The notes beneath the pieces are model-generated. The model saw nothing but the letters and a program-made list of their open reading frames with translations, was not told the DNA's origin and did no database searches. Of a stretch of DNA of 60,103 bases, positions 50,178 to 60,103 are shown piece by piece. Source of the stretch: Smittium mucronatum (taxonomy: Eukaryota; Kickxellomycota; Harpellomycetes; Harpellales; Legeriomycetaceae); assembly GCA_001953115.1 (NCBI GenBank), contig LSSL01000006.1:1-60103 (forward strand), read 5' to 3'. The translations under genes and the position numbers were made by a program. How positions within the stretch are numbered: the first letter of the stretch is position 1; every line of letters begins with the position of its first letter.

Positions 50178-51748
50178 TTCCTTAAACTAGATTAAATTTC
50201 GAACCCCCTACTTTTTTCTATGTGTATAATGTATGGATAATGGCATTCATCCGCGTGTTATATACAGCTTTTTTGAAAAACTCCTCTTTCACTTCAATCA
50301 ACTGGCATTTCGTTATTTTAGGCAAATGGAACTGCATTCTTTTTTATTGAGCTCGATTATTAATCCGAAAAAACTATCCACATTCCTTCTGGCCTATTAA
50401 TCATGGTTTATTATTCGCCAGAAATGGTGGATGTTAGTATTAGCCCCAACCGTTATCCAATAATAAATGTGACGCTTTCAAAATAGTAAATGCTGAGAAC
50501 GAATTATATCTTATGTTTGAAATTCACCAAATATTTATTTAAGCAATTTTACTAATATGGATAGAAAAACTTCCACTTACTTTTTAGTTCAATATCGTTT
50601 AATAAACTTCCTACAGATCCCTTTACCTTGATTTTTTGTTGCAAAAAAATGTTTCTTTTTGGCAAATTTATATAAATAAATAAATCCGTATTAATGTACA
50701 TTAACTCTGTTTATCGTCATACCATTGGTTCACTAAAAAATAAAATTAGTGTAAAAAAGTTTCAAAAAAAATATAGTTACTCAGAGTTTATTACCTTCAT
50801 ACTTCGGTGATAAATATTGGAATTATCGAATCTTGTATAAGGAATTCATGATATTATTCCACTTGTGTTGGTATTCTAGCTGATATCTAAAAGGTCTTCG
50901 GATATCAGTGTTAATATTTATAGATCTGATACAACACCAACAACCTTAAGCCCTGTTGTTTTTGGACTCTTGTTTAAAGTTCGATTATGATATAGTGTTT
51001 TTAGAGTGTTTTTTTATTCTTGTTATCATTCTCATATTCTTCTAAATAAATAAAAAATTGCAATGTCAGTAAATACTCTTAATCGGATATATATAAAATA
51101 ATTGATTTATAAAATCTCCGCATTCGCTAAATGCCACTATAATATATTTTAATTCAATGCTTATTTTTTTTCTTTTTTATGAAGGATTTTTGGTTTTTAT
51201 TACTTTCTGAGCTCAGTAAAATCCTATTAGCACTCAAATAAATTTTCTGAAATTGATTTGTTCTTAACGCCTTGAATAATTGTTTTTTTAATTTTGGTTT
51301 TTAGAATAAAACTATTTTTAGCCTCTGCTCTTAAAATTAATGACTTATGAAAATGACCACTAGTATTTACTGAGATTTTATATACTTTGAAAAATTATAT
51401 AACATTAACTAGGTATAAAACCCAATTCATCTAGTATATTATTGTGTTATTTTACGTTTGAACTGGTTATTATTCATCTTGTTTATTTATATTATTCAAT
51501 TGTTATATATTATACTTATTCATTTATTTCATAACCTATCCCCATCCTCCGATTCAAATATCTTAATATCTATGATACAGTTTTTTGCCATTATCTTCGA
51601 TTTAAAACGCTTAACATTTTTATTTATGGGATGTAATTATTTCCTAAAAATTGACATCGTTGGTTTTTTACAAGGGTTATAAATAAATTTCAGGTACGAA
51701 AAAAAAAAATCGCGCATTATTTTTCCCAGCTATAAAATATACTGTTTA

Positions 51749-51762
51749 AAAGTGTCCGCTTT
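51749..51762. repeat. Partial match to the short-element terminus
   Basis: AAAGTGTCCGCTTT matches the inner part of the right terminal repeat at 36441-36454 (AAAGTGTCCGCTCT) except for one base. It stands out because GTCCGC is rare in this composition. It is followed by TTACTAAGAT, which also occurs at 36649-36658. Confidence 0.35.
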
Positions 51763-51923
51763 ACTAAGATTATGTGCGGTTAAAAATCATATCTTGAGTG
51801 ATTTGATTAAAATTATTCTGTTATATCAGACTATTTATCCATCATAAATTTTCTCATATCTGTTCGTTCTATCACAAAATTGGATTAATACAGGAATATC
51901 CAGTAAAAAAATTGTGTTTTATT

Positions 51924-51946
51924 AATATATATATATATATATATAT
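51924..51946. repeat. (AT)n microsatellite
   Basis: About 11 perfect AT/TA dinucleotides in the right desert. Confidence 0.9.
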
Positions 51947-54900
51947 TCCTAAATTTACATTCGAAAAAATATCAAAATAATTACCTTATAGCGCTATTTG
52001 ACCTTTACTATCATGATTTTTTTTTCATAGTTCGCTTTTCGTTATTGATAAAACCTTCTAATATGTAAAACGTTTCAAATTACAAATATTCATAACCCCT
52101 TAAAAATATTCTATTTCTATTTCTATTTTTTTCAAAAAAAAAAAAAAGATTACTCCTAAAAAAATATTGTGTTTTTACAGTTTAATTGTTTTTTTTATGT
52201 CCCTTTTTCTAATATTATTCATATAAAACAATACTTTCCAATGATATTATTAATAAGTATAAAAATAAACTCCAGCAGTATGGATTATAATTAAAACAAA
52301 AAATATATTTTTAGCTTAAACCCTACTAAAAAGATATTTTTATTATTAAATTTTTTTATTTACCACAGATTTTATTTTTTTTAGTAAGGGGTTTAAAAAA
52401 TATATTTAAATTTTTTTTATTTATTTAAAATATCTTTTCCAATAAACTAACGTGTAGGAAAAAAAAACAAAGAGAAAAATTAATTCTATATTTTTAGGTT
52501 AAAAATGATTGGAGTAAAAACTTAGCAAACTGATTACGATTAAGAAAACTTGAAAATATATATCTAATGATACAAAATAAGATAATTTACGCTATTTTTG
52601 ATAAATATTTGGTCAATTTAGTGCAAAAAAAAAAGTATCTATTTCGTCAAATTGTTCTAATTTCAACGATTTTTTTTATTAAATCAGTATTTAAGTTCCA
52701 TAATCATAAAAAGTTATTTTTTTGATCAGCTTTTTTTTATATCTAAGAGCTAGATGTGATATTAATACTAGGCTATATTTTAAAAAAATAATAACTTGAA
52801 TTGTTAAAAATTATATATTGATTTTAGAATTAAAATCGATCAATACTTCTCTCTCTTAAATTAATAGAGATATTATCATAAATTAGAATGATAAACGTAT
52901 TAATTACTCGGGAAAAAAAATCGAATTATTTTGGATTTATTGGTTAAAAAATCAATATTTCACTTATTTATTTCTATTCAATTTCAAAAAAAAACTGTGT
53001 ATTAAAATAAAAAAATGCTTCCTTTAATTCTCTGTTTTTTATTAAAACCCTATAGTTTATGGGAAACCCTAGTTATCATTAAATAAAGCTATATTTATAA
53101 AGTTGGTGCTGGTCTTCGAATTAACATAGAAAAAGGTGTTTATTGGTTAAAAAATTTGATTTCAGATTATGAAAAAATTTTAAACTCCAGTACGCATAAA
53201 TAATTCTCTTATAAATTAATATTTTTAGCTCTTAAACAGCTAGATTTCTTAGTCGTGTAATAATTGTTAGCCAAATTTTACCATAATTTGGCTTAATTTT
53301 AATAAAAAGCTACATTACATTGGCCGCACTATTTCAATCTCATGATTTCGTCTTTTAATTATCAATTCAAAATATACTGAAACTTTAAACTAAAATACTA
53401 AAGATAAAAAACATAAATTGGAAAAATAATCATGCGATTTATGATTTGTGTCAATTAAAATTAGGCCTTGTAACACTTCATCTATTAATCTTGGTATAAA
53501 GTTTAAAATATCTGATGTTAATTATAACCATTTTAGTACTATTATCACAAAAATCTCCCTATTTTCTTTTTTAATTAAAAAATCTATTAAAATAGTTCTT
53601 TTAATTGGTACAAGTCATAAATTTATCTAAAATAAAGTGAAAATTAAATAAAAACAAGCTTGGTACATCTCATGACCATGAAAGGTACAAATATAAAAAC
53701 CTCTAAATAATTAAATATTCGAGTTTAAATTAACAGGATCAAAAACCGTATGGTTTAAAAAAACTGAAAATTGGTGACCTGCGTATATCATTATATATTT
53801 TATTTTCCAAAGAGTGGTAATCCAAAAAAAAAAAATTGAGCTAAAAATGAGCAAGTATTTAGATAAAAAGGACCATATTCAAAACTAACTATACCCTATT
53901 TATAAACATTACTAGGTATAAATATTTTAATAAAAACAATAATATTTTTTTTGTCCGATTTAGACCAAATTTCCATATCCATAAAGCTATATCAAAACAA
54001 TTCTTTATACTGTTTAGTAATTTAGTATTTTTCAAATTACTTTTTCAATTTTTATCCTTTTTAATAATTTATTCCCATATTTTTAAGCTTTAAACCCAAA
54101 TTTTATTATAAAAGCGCTCTTCCGAACTTATTTTCTAATTTATTTTTCATTTTTTCGATTAAAAAAAAACTATTTTAACCCCCAATAATCTATATTCAAA
54201 TATATGATATTACTTCTTTCGAATATTTTAATCTTTAAATATAATTAATTACGATAATTTATTTAGCATATACATCTTTATCTAATCTTAAAAAGAAAAT
54301 GTAATTTTAATTAATCAGTGCTATAATATTTGATTAAAATTATATCCCAACTATATAACGAGAATTATCACTTATATTTCTATAAATTTATTTAAAAGAG
54401 ATATACTGCTGCATGATTAGGAAAAAAATATGAGTTTATAGCCCAAATTAAGTTAAACTTTTATGAAAAAATTGTTTATAGATAATATAAGGTCTATATA
54501 TATTCATATAAATTTGTTTCTTCACCGTAGCAGATACGCGTCAAAAAATATCTTTATGAATTTAAAATTTCAATATAAAGCGGCCGTGTAAATTAAAAAA
54601 ATAAAATAAAATAAAGGAGTTGAGATTGATATAAAAAAAAATTTATTATATTTTTGGACTAAAATAAAAGTTTATGAAATATAGTAACGTCAAAATTAAC
54701 AAAACGTGTTATAAAAAAATCAATTTTTTTTAAATGACTAAAGTTTATATATATTCAGCCACCCTAAATTCCAGCAATTTTTTTAAAATATAGAAAAACA
54801 ATCCTTTTTTAGTATATTTATGCAAAAATGTTATTTTATGGGTAATTTTTGAAAACTAAGGAGAAATAAAAATCATTATTGCCTTTAAAAATCCAATTTT

Positions 54901-54997
54901 TTATTCAAATGTTTCAAATATGTTATATAAAGATGCTACATAAAAATCATTAGAAATTAGGTAATCCATAATGATTTTAGAATTTTCTGATTTAAAC

Positions 54998-55230
54998 AGG
55001 GCTTCGATTCCCTCAAGAATCACCATTTTTTCCAATGAAACCTTTTGGATTTATTTTTTGGTATTAAATGGATCAATAAAAGATATTTTCAAATTTAATA
55101 TCGCTTTAGACCAACAAATTTAATTTTAGACTCTGCTGATTCAATAAATTGGATTTTTCAAGATTTTTATCCCGACTGTAAAAGGGTATCTTTTTGGAAT
55201 CTTTATGTAGAAAAATTTAACGCAATATAG
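54998..55230 (+). other. Protein-like island, possible gene relic
   Basis: One frame reads ASIPSRITIFSNETFWIYFL and continues to LDQQI before TAA (42 codons). The next frame then reads DSADSINWIFQDFYPDCKRV followed by SFWNLYVEKFNAI before TAG. Together they look like one coding sequence broken by a single frameshift near 55120. The composition is better than the surrounding desert, but each piece is short enough to be chance. No family is recognised. Confidence 0.2.
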
Positions 55231-56590
55231 AATCAGTCCTGAAAATTTTTTGGAATGAAATATTTGAATAATAAATTTTTTCCAACTTTAATATTCAAAT
55301 TTTAATTAATGATAAAATAATATCTCCCGATATTAATAATTTTTATTGAAAATTTTAATATGAAAATTAAAAAAAACATACATTATTTGAACAAGATTTG
55401 ATTTGATTTATTTAATGTTCAAATCAGTTTCAATAATATCTAACATATAATTAGAAATAAAACCCAATTATAAATATCATGAAAAAAACAAAAATTTAAT
55501 CACTCCCATTTTCTTACATTTCACATTCGAAAGATTTTTATGTGAGGAAGGTGCGATTAAATACATAACTTATTGAAACAGAACTTTTAAATATAAATAA
55601 CCTAATATAAACGCTCAAAATAAACAATAGGATATTTTTTTATATTATATGGTATTTCTCGGAAATCATAAAATATTAACAGTTTCTAAGGATCTCATAA
55701 CCTGTAAAGACTCCATATTCAGCTGCTTTAATTATTTAAAGTTCAAATTATTTATCACTATTTAAAAAGTGTTATGAAGCTAGGATTTTTTATATTTATA
55801 ATAATTTCAAACTCTAAGAAAAGAGAAATACCAAACCATATAAGAAAATGCGACTCTTTAATAAAAGATTAGTTCGGCTCAATCCTATCTAGTTTAACTT
55901 TTCAAATTAAAAATTTATTTGAACAATGTTTTTTTGTATCACATAATTATATTATAAGGCAGCGTTTAATTAAGAATGATAAAGAAAAATAGTATTAATG
56001 TTTTTATAAATTAAATTTTTACTACTTTTCAATTTTTTAGTATTGGGGATTTGTTTTTTTATTTAAAGTTAAACTGCGTGTTAAAATTTAAAAAAATTCC
56101 TTCAATGATACAAAAAAGCTATCAGATATTCCGAGGGTCGGGTAAAAATAATATGATCTATCCATATTAAAAATCAATAACATAAGTGTTTGATTTATAG
56201 GACATAACTCTCATTAAAACCCCCATATATGATATATGTTCAACTTCCACTAATTATAATTATAATTGTAATTAAATCGATATTGTTGGAGCGAATTTCA
56301 CCCCTTTACTAAATCAGGCGTCTCAATATATATAAATATGGGCTATTTAGATCCTAAAATTGTATTTTTTTCGGTTTCAGGTTTATCTAACATAATTTAA
56401 ACAAAATTTTGATTGAAGAGAATTATGTGGTGTAAGATTCTGGGTTTTAAATAAAATATTATCTTAAAATTTGCTTTTGTGTTGGTTATATATATCATAG
56501 AAGAGATAGTAATTATAAATTAAAATATTTTTAATATAACTCAGAAAAAAAAACAAACTTACTTTAACATAATATATATATATATATTTG

Positions 56591-57425
56591 CATGTAGTTT
56601 TGATCAATTTTTGGCGATTTTGATCTCTAAGTGGATTTGAATCGCTTTTAATAGGTTTAAATTTTTAATCTGGCTAATAATTTTTTTTTCTACGCTTATT
56701 AATTTTTTTCTGGCATATGAAAACTTTATGAAAAATTGAATCTTTTAATTAAAAACCGGAACCCCCCCCCCCCACAGAAAATTAATTGCATATTCTTAAT
56801 TTAAAAACGCCTACCTCATCTCCCCACTATAGATACGTACGATAAAACCCATCTTTAAAACTAATCCGTTTTTCGAAAACCAGATTGCGATATAATCAAA
56901 AATTTACAAAACAATAATGTAAGTTAAAATCGCCCATTTAATTATATAAAATACTCTTTTTCTAAAAAAATATAATTCTCGTGAGCTATTTTTTTTAAAA
57001 ATTAATGGAAAAGGCAACTTATTAGAATTTTCTACATCAAGATAATAGATTAATTTAAATCAAAATTTAAGCGAGAAAATATTTTAATAAACTCTAACAT
57101 TTTTCGACCGGTTATAAACAAATTTAAGATTCATTTCCCATATTTATAAGCCCTTTTATTCATAAAAATTATTTTTTAGCCTTAATTTTCATCTATTTTA
57201 AAATAATAAATAGTGCGGCTTTCTCTGAAAAATAATTTCGAAAATTGGGAAAACGAGGAATATTTACAAAATAAATTTCATTCAAAAAGAAAATACTCAC
57301 AAAAATAAGTATCAGATATTTAAAAAATGATTTGAATAATTTATTTAATAGCGATAATATACATTTTAAACTATTTTTTTTAAATAAATCCGTTTTATAA
57401 TCATAAAATTTCAAGCATAAATAAA
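56591..57425 (+). repeat. Left arm of a large inverted repeat
   Basis: Read forward, this arm matches the reverse complement of 59271-60103. It begins CATGTAGTTTTGATCAATTT and the right arm ends with the exact complement at the last base of the window. Spot comparison over the arm finds no difference until the inner 50 nt. There a run of eight T's faces six A's and two substitutions occur before the match ends at CATAAATAAA. Both arms keep the 12-base C (or G) tract at equal length. An (AT)n tract lies immediately outside. The minus-strand open frame at 57193-57414 is duplicated in the other arm and is probably not a gene. Confidence 0.95.
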
Positions 57426-59270
57426 GTTTTAAAAAAGTTTAGCAAAAATTCTTCATTTTAATAATGAGCTCGAATCTATTTCCATTTTAGCTTATAGATA
57501 ATTTTTTACATATATGTTCGTGGTATGAATGGAAAAACATCTTAAAAATTTTCCCACTCTTTCTGCATTTACAACGACATTTTTTGCATCCGCTTTTGCA
57601 AGAACACTATATTTCAAATTTTGATCTCCATTCTAAAGCTTTTTTGAATGACCCATATGTCGAAATTTTTTCTTCGACATAAAAAATTTCATAAGTAAAA
57701 TTAAATGAATAAATATGCTTTTTTTGTATCATACTATCGATAATACCAAACTTGGTTCAAATTTCGTAAATTTAATATTTTTTTTCCAATCATAATACCA
57801 GGTAAGTATATACCGAACATCCAGTTTTGATGTATTTAGGTATTTTTATTTTTATAAAATCGCCGATATTATATTTTAGAATCTTCTAGTTATTTTTTTT
57901 TACCGTATTATTTGACAAAGATTCCATATTTTTTTAGATATTGTAATTATATTATATTATATTTCCTTCTGATAATGTCATTTCTTGACCAATTTATTCC
58001 TCATATAAAATGCTTTTATGTTAAACCAAATCTTGCAAAATTTCATTAATTGAATTTGATTCGATTATTAATTTGAGTGTATGCTACATTTAAATAATTT
58101 TTTGTCATTTTTACAAATGTGGGAAAATAATCTTCGTTACTTTATTAAATGTATTCTAAATTTCTCTGTATATTAATTGATTCTATGGGAGTAAAAGTTT
58201 GAATGTTTTATAACCACTTTGGATCAGCTAAAAAATCTTTATTCGTACAGGATTACTGCAATTAAAATACTTTAGATGGGATAATTTTCAAATCCCTGCT
58301 ATTTGCTAAATTATTGGCGTAGGAAAAATACGAGATCAGCCTTGATAAAACATAAATTTAAAGTTATAATATGTATTTGTACATATTAAATTAATCATAA
58401 AATAATATAATGGGCTAATTTTGATAAGATAAATAAAATTTCTCACCTTCCCCACCCTTTAAGTCAGTTTTCTTCTATTAAACCATTTATACTTTTATAT
58501 GGAGTTCTATTAGTCTACTCAACCACACCATTTGTTTAAGATTTTCTGGAGTATTTGAAGCTTTGCTTATTACCTATTATCGCGGTTACAAACTCGATGG
58601 AGTATTTATTTAAAAAATCTTCCCATTTTAAACATAAATTATTCTTGGGGTTATTTAAAATGTATATTTAAATTCATATAATGTATTAAGAACTTCAGGG
58701 AAAGATTTTTTTCAACTGAGATATCCAATTAAAATGACTAAAGTTTTCCACCGAGTAAAAAATAAACAAAAAATCATGTGATGGGGTACCTCTCGTATAT
58801 ATTAAGCCAATTTATATTCTATCAAATAATTTTTTTGAAATTATTTGGATTAAGAACTTATTTTTTTTTAGATTTAATTTAATGTCATTTAAGACGATTT
58901 TGAACGGAAACACGAATAAATTCTTGAGTTGAACCATAAAAAACATTTGATATATTTTACCATGTTTTATCAGCGTCAAGATGACCTAAACCACAACATA
59001 TTTCAATAATAAACCCAAAATATTTTTTTTATCCAAAACTTTTAAATTTTTATTTTAGAAAAAAAAGTTTAAAACTGTATCGTTTTTAATGAAATAATTT
59101 CTTTTGAATTTTATTCTTTGATAAGCTTGATTAATTAATCATCGGCTAATCGATAATTTTTGATCTTGAAAAAAAACAAGAGTTGTAATCGAGATCAGCC
59201 TTGGAGTAAAAAGCTGATTCAAAGCTTAGTTACATCTTTATGTAAATTTTATTAACAAAATTAAATTAGG
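57426..59270. other. Spacer of the large inverted repeat
   Basis: 1,845 nt of A+T-rich sequence without a supportable gene, slightly less biased than the main deserts. It has no internal symmetry that I can see. Confidence 0.7.
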
Positions 59271-60103
59271 TTTATTTATGCTTAAAATCTTATGATTATA
59301 AAACGGATTTATTTAAAAAATAGTTTAAAATGTATATTATCGCTATTAAATAAATTATTCAAATCATTTTTTAAATATCTGATACTTATTTTTGTGAGTA
59401 TTTTCTTTTTGAATGAAATTTATTTTGTAAATATTCCTCGTTTTCCCAATTTTCGAAATTATTTTTCAGAGAAAGCCGCACTATTTATTATTTTAAAATA
59501 GATGAAAATTAAGGCTAAAAAATAATTTTTATGAATAAAAGGGCTTATAAATATGGGAAATGAATCTTAAATTTGTTTATAACCGGTCGAAAAATGTTAG
59601 AGTTTATTAAAATATTTTCTCGCTTAAATTTTGATTTAAATTAATCTATTATCTTGATGTAGAAAATTCTAATAAGTTGCCTTTTCCATTAATTTTTAAA
59701 AAAAATAGCTCACGAGAATTATATTTTTTTAGAAAAAGAGTATTTTATATAATTAAATGGGCGATTTTAACTTACATTATTGTTTTGTAAATTTTTGATT
59801 ATATCGCAATCTGGTTTTCGAAAAACGGATTAGTTTTAAAGATGGGTTTTATCGTACGTATCTATAGTGGGGAGATGAGGTAGGCGTTTTTAAATTAAGA
59901 ATATGCAATTAATTTTCTGTGGGGGGGGGGGGTTCCGGTTTTTAATTAAAAGATTCAATTTTTCATAAAGTTTTCATATGCCAGAAAAAAATTAATAAGC
60001 GTAGAAAAAAAAATTATTAGCCAGATTAAAAATTTAAACCTATTAAAAGCGATTCAAATCCACTTAGAGATCAAAATCGCCAAAAATTGATCAAAACTAC
60101 ATG
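59271..60103 (-). repeat. Right arm of a large inverted repeat
   Basis: The reverse complement of 56591-57425, running to the last base of the window, so the true outer end of the repeat may lie outside. The plus-strand open frame at 59292-59501 is the mirror copy of the one in the left arm. Confidence 0.95.

Larger units (their letters stand above)
50178..56590. other. A+T-rich gene desert (right part)
   Basis: The first few hundred bases (50178-51000) are moderately G+C-richer and may include the promoter of the gene ending at 50177. From 51000 on the sequence is extremely A+T-rich, with poly-A/T runs, an (AT)n tract at 51924-51946, TATTTC units at 52110-52128 and an (AT)n tract ending at 56587. 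The open frames at 51458-51682 and 53448-53630 are of low complexity. One protein-like island at 54998-55230 is listed separately. Confidence 0.65.

Noticed and set aside
57193..59501. Pair of hydrophobic open frames, one in each arm of the inverted repeat
   Set aside because: They are one sequence seen twice because of the palindrome; Phe/Leu/Ile-rich composition is expected from A+T-rich DNA.

Overview
The window is eukaryotic nuclear DNA that is very A+T-rich, with short GT-AG introns (mostly 63-133 nt; the longest are 166 nt and 200 nt). The recognisable genes are housekeeping genes. An early-diverging, A+T-rich fungus fits best: the FAD synthase is the single-domain PAPS-reductase-like type used by fungi, the sirtuin is of the Hst2/SIRT2 class, and the GDSL-lipase relative looks fungal. 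This assignment is inference, and I cannot name a genus. No tRNA, rRNA, CRISPR or bacterial operon structure was seen.

Layout. At 1-1905 there is a cut-off open frame at the left edge, a possible tiny ORF and a more G+C-rich island that may be a gene relic. At 1906-3523 lies PPME1 (protein phosphatase methylesterase 1) with nine exons. About 27 kb of A+T-rich near-desert follows (3747-31320). It holds simple repeats, foldbacks, C-tracts and a few islands that look like coding relics or single exons (19000-19449, 21968-22168, 28574-29328). A gene-bearing block runs from 31321 to 50177: a 1041-aa intronless orphan; a frame-broken secreted/membrane-protein candidate; a secreted GDSL-lipase homologue that appears to have lost its catalytic Ser and His; two short non-autonomous transposon-like elements; FAD synthase; the chaperonin subunit CCT7; LSM7 with an unusual Gly/Arg-rich N-terminus; a class-I sirtuin with an insert in its zinc module; and a two-exon gene of unknown function. 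A second A+T-rich desert (50178-56590) leads to a large inverted repeat, with arms of about 0.83 kb around a 1.85 kb spacer, that runs to the right edge.

The genes are not an operon. They serve phosphatase regulation (PPME1), protein folding (CCT7), mRNA decay and splicing (LSM7), flavin cofactor supply (FAD1) and NAD-dependent deacylation (sirtuin). The features most worth a second look are the presumed dead GDSL protein, the RGG-like extension on LSM7, the orphan 1041-aa protein, the element with repeated TTAAGTCCGCAT motifs and a 46-bp perfect palindrome, and the terminal inverted repeat, which may be biological or an amplification/assembly artefact. I did not find a convincing new multi-gene system.
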